NCBI GenBank assembly: GCA_013824905.1 | Contig: PNOO01000140.1 | Location: 1 to 6,410, forward strand | Direction: 5' to 3' | DNA length: 6,410 nucleotides | Source: Syntrophus sp. (in: bacteria) | Lineage (GTDB): Bacteria; Desulfobacterota; Syntrophia; Syntrophales; UBA5619 | Part shown: positions 6,047 to 6,410 of the stretch, in pieces | Numbering within the stretch: the first letter of the stretch is position 1 | Layout: every line of letters begins with the position of its first letter | Notes under the pieces: generated by a model | The model's input: only the letters and a program-made list of their open reading frames with translations | What the model was told of the DNA's origin: nothing | The model's database searches: none | Position numbers and translations under genes: made by a program

Positions 6047-6071
6047 GGGATATTTTGACAGGGATATTTTG
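6040..6071. repeat. Palindrome plus 14-base tandem repeat overlapping the promoter -35 (possible operator)
   Basis: CTGTCAA (6040-6046) and TTGACAG (6055-6061) form a perfect 7+7 inverted repeat with an 8-base spacer. In addition, AGGGATATTTTG occurs at 6046-6057 and 6060-6071 (14-base period). Because the left arm is the -35 box of the phosphoesterase promoter, a dimeric regulator binding here would block or assist RNA polymerase. The regulator is unknown. Confidence 0.5.
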
Positions 6072-6232
6072 CATCGGAAAGCAGGGGCTGGCGATGCGGT
6101 TGGGAACGGAAGGTGGAGCATCGGCCGCTCTTTTGAGAAATCAGCTCACCGTTTGGTCGAGTCACCCGTCAAAAGGGCATTTTTGAGCACAATTCAGGCA
6201 GACCTCTCCTGCACGCCTCTTTTCACGATGCG
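6072..6232. other. Intergenic stretch with no recognised gene
   Basis: Together with 5938-6071 this forms a gap of 295 bases between the phosphoesterase start and the transposase-like stop. The plus-strand frame at 5982-6251 is open, but it covers the phosphoesterase promoter and leader, has no ribosome binding site, and its product resembles nothing I know. If the right-hand gene belongs to an IS91-like element, the element's 3' end should lie in this stretch, but I could not place it. Confidence 0.5.
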
Positions 6233-6410
6233 TTATGATTGGATGTATTGATCCCAGGAGTAATCGGGGTCGCTGTAGAAGTCATCAGCGTATTCTCGGA
6301 TTGGCGGGTCATGGATTTTCGGCGGCGGCCTGGACCTGACGAGCCAGATGCCCAGGTGATCGAGGATGGCCCGGATCACCGACGGGTCTTCGATGCTGCT
6401 GCTGATCCCC
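6233..6410 (-). CDS. C-terminal 58 residues of a probable IS91/IS801-type transposase, truncated by the window edge
   Basis: On the minus strand the frame is open from the right edge to a TAA at 6235-6233 and gives 58 residues. It begins with ISSSIEDPSVIRAILDHLGI, continues with a basic, proline-rich piece (WLVRSRPPPKIHDPP) and ends in an acidic aromatic tail (DDFYSDPDYSWDQYIQS). In many anaerobe genomes, Y2-type (HUH) transposases end just after their zinc-ribbon CPxC segment with 'I(S/A)FIED..VI..IL.HLGLW....PPP' and an acidic Asp/Tyr tail, and this fragment matches that pattern. The catalytic HUH and tyrosine motifs, if present, lie outside the window, so I cannot say whether the gene is intact. 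The resemblance is from memory of the family, not a search. A remnant of a decayed copy is also possible. Confidence 0.65.
   Translation of the reverse strand, partial: GISSSIEDPSVIRAILDHLGIWLVRSRPPPKIHDPPIREYADDFYSDPDYSWDQYIQS

Noticed and set aside
6055..6083. A plus-strand TTGACA at 6055-6060 as a possible divergent promoter
   Set aside because: No acceptable -10 lies 16-18 bases downstream; the TTGACA is explained as the second arm of the palindrome.
5982..6251. Plus-strand frame of 89 codons upstream of the phosphoesterase gene
   Set aside because: There is no ribosome binding site or recognisable domain. It crosses the phosphoesterase promoter and overlaps the 3' end of the transposase-like frame.

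Overview
The window looks like ordinary chromosomal DNA from an anaerobic, moderately GC-rich bacterium, most likely a Desulfobacterota (former Deltaproteobacteria) member of the Syntrophales/Desulfobacteria type. This rests on gene content: an AhbB-type siroheme decarboxylase subunit paired with hemL, an atpZ-atpI-atpB cluster, and an F-type c subunit with a signal-peptide-like leader. The lineage is inferred from remembered family patterns; no search was run.

Layout, left to right. Positions 1-1188 (minus strand) hold the start of an F0 ATP synthase cluster in the transcribed order atpZ, atpI, atpB; atpB runs off the left edge. Upstream of it on the same strand are a UDP-glucuronate 4-epimerase-like gene (1324-2334), hemL (2410-3681) and ahbB (3683-4189). 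ahbB and hemL are one base apart and form a heme-pathway pair. On the plus strand, diverging from ahbB, lies a stand-alone atpE (4324-4695) with its own promoter, strong ribosome binding site and intrinsic terminator. Convergent to atpE is a secreted calcineurin-like metallophosphoesterase (4867-5937, minus), driven by a near-consensus sigma-70 promoter about 80-110 bases upstream of its start codon. At the right edge (6233-6410, minus) is the C-terminal end of a protein resembling IS91/IS801-type transposases.

How the genes work together. AtpB (subunit a) and AtpE (c ring) form the ion-translocating half of ATP synthase. AtpI and AtpZ are small membrane accessories, AtpI being linked to c-ring assembly. 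HemL makes 5-aminolevulinate, the precursor of all tetrapyrroles. AhbB works further down the siroheme-dependent heme route, supplying heme for anaerobic respiratory cytochromes. The epimerase probably feeds cell-surface polysaccharide synthesis, and the phosphoesterase acts outside the cytoplasmic membrane.

I see no new multi-gene system. The points most worth a second look are the atpE gene separated from atpB and carrying an incomplete sodium-site signature, the palindrome and tandem repeat over the phosphoesterase promoter, and an ahbB gene with no adjacent ahbA.
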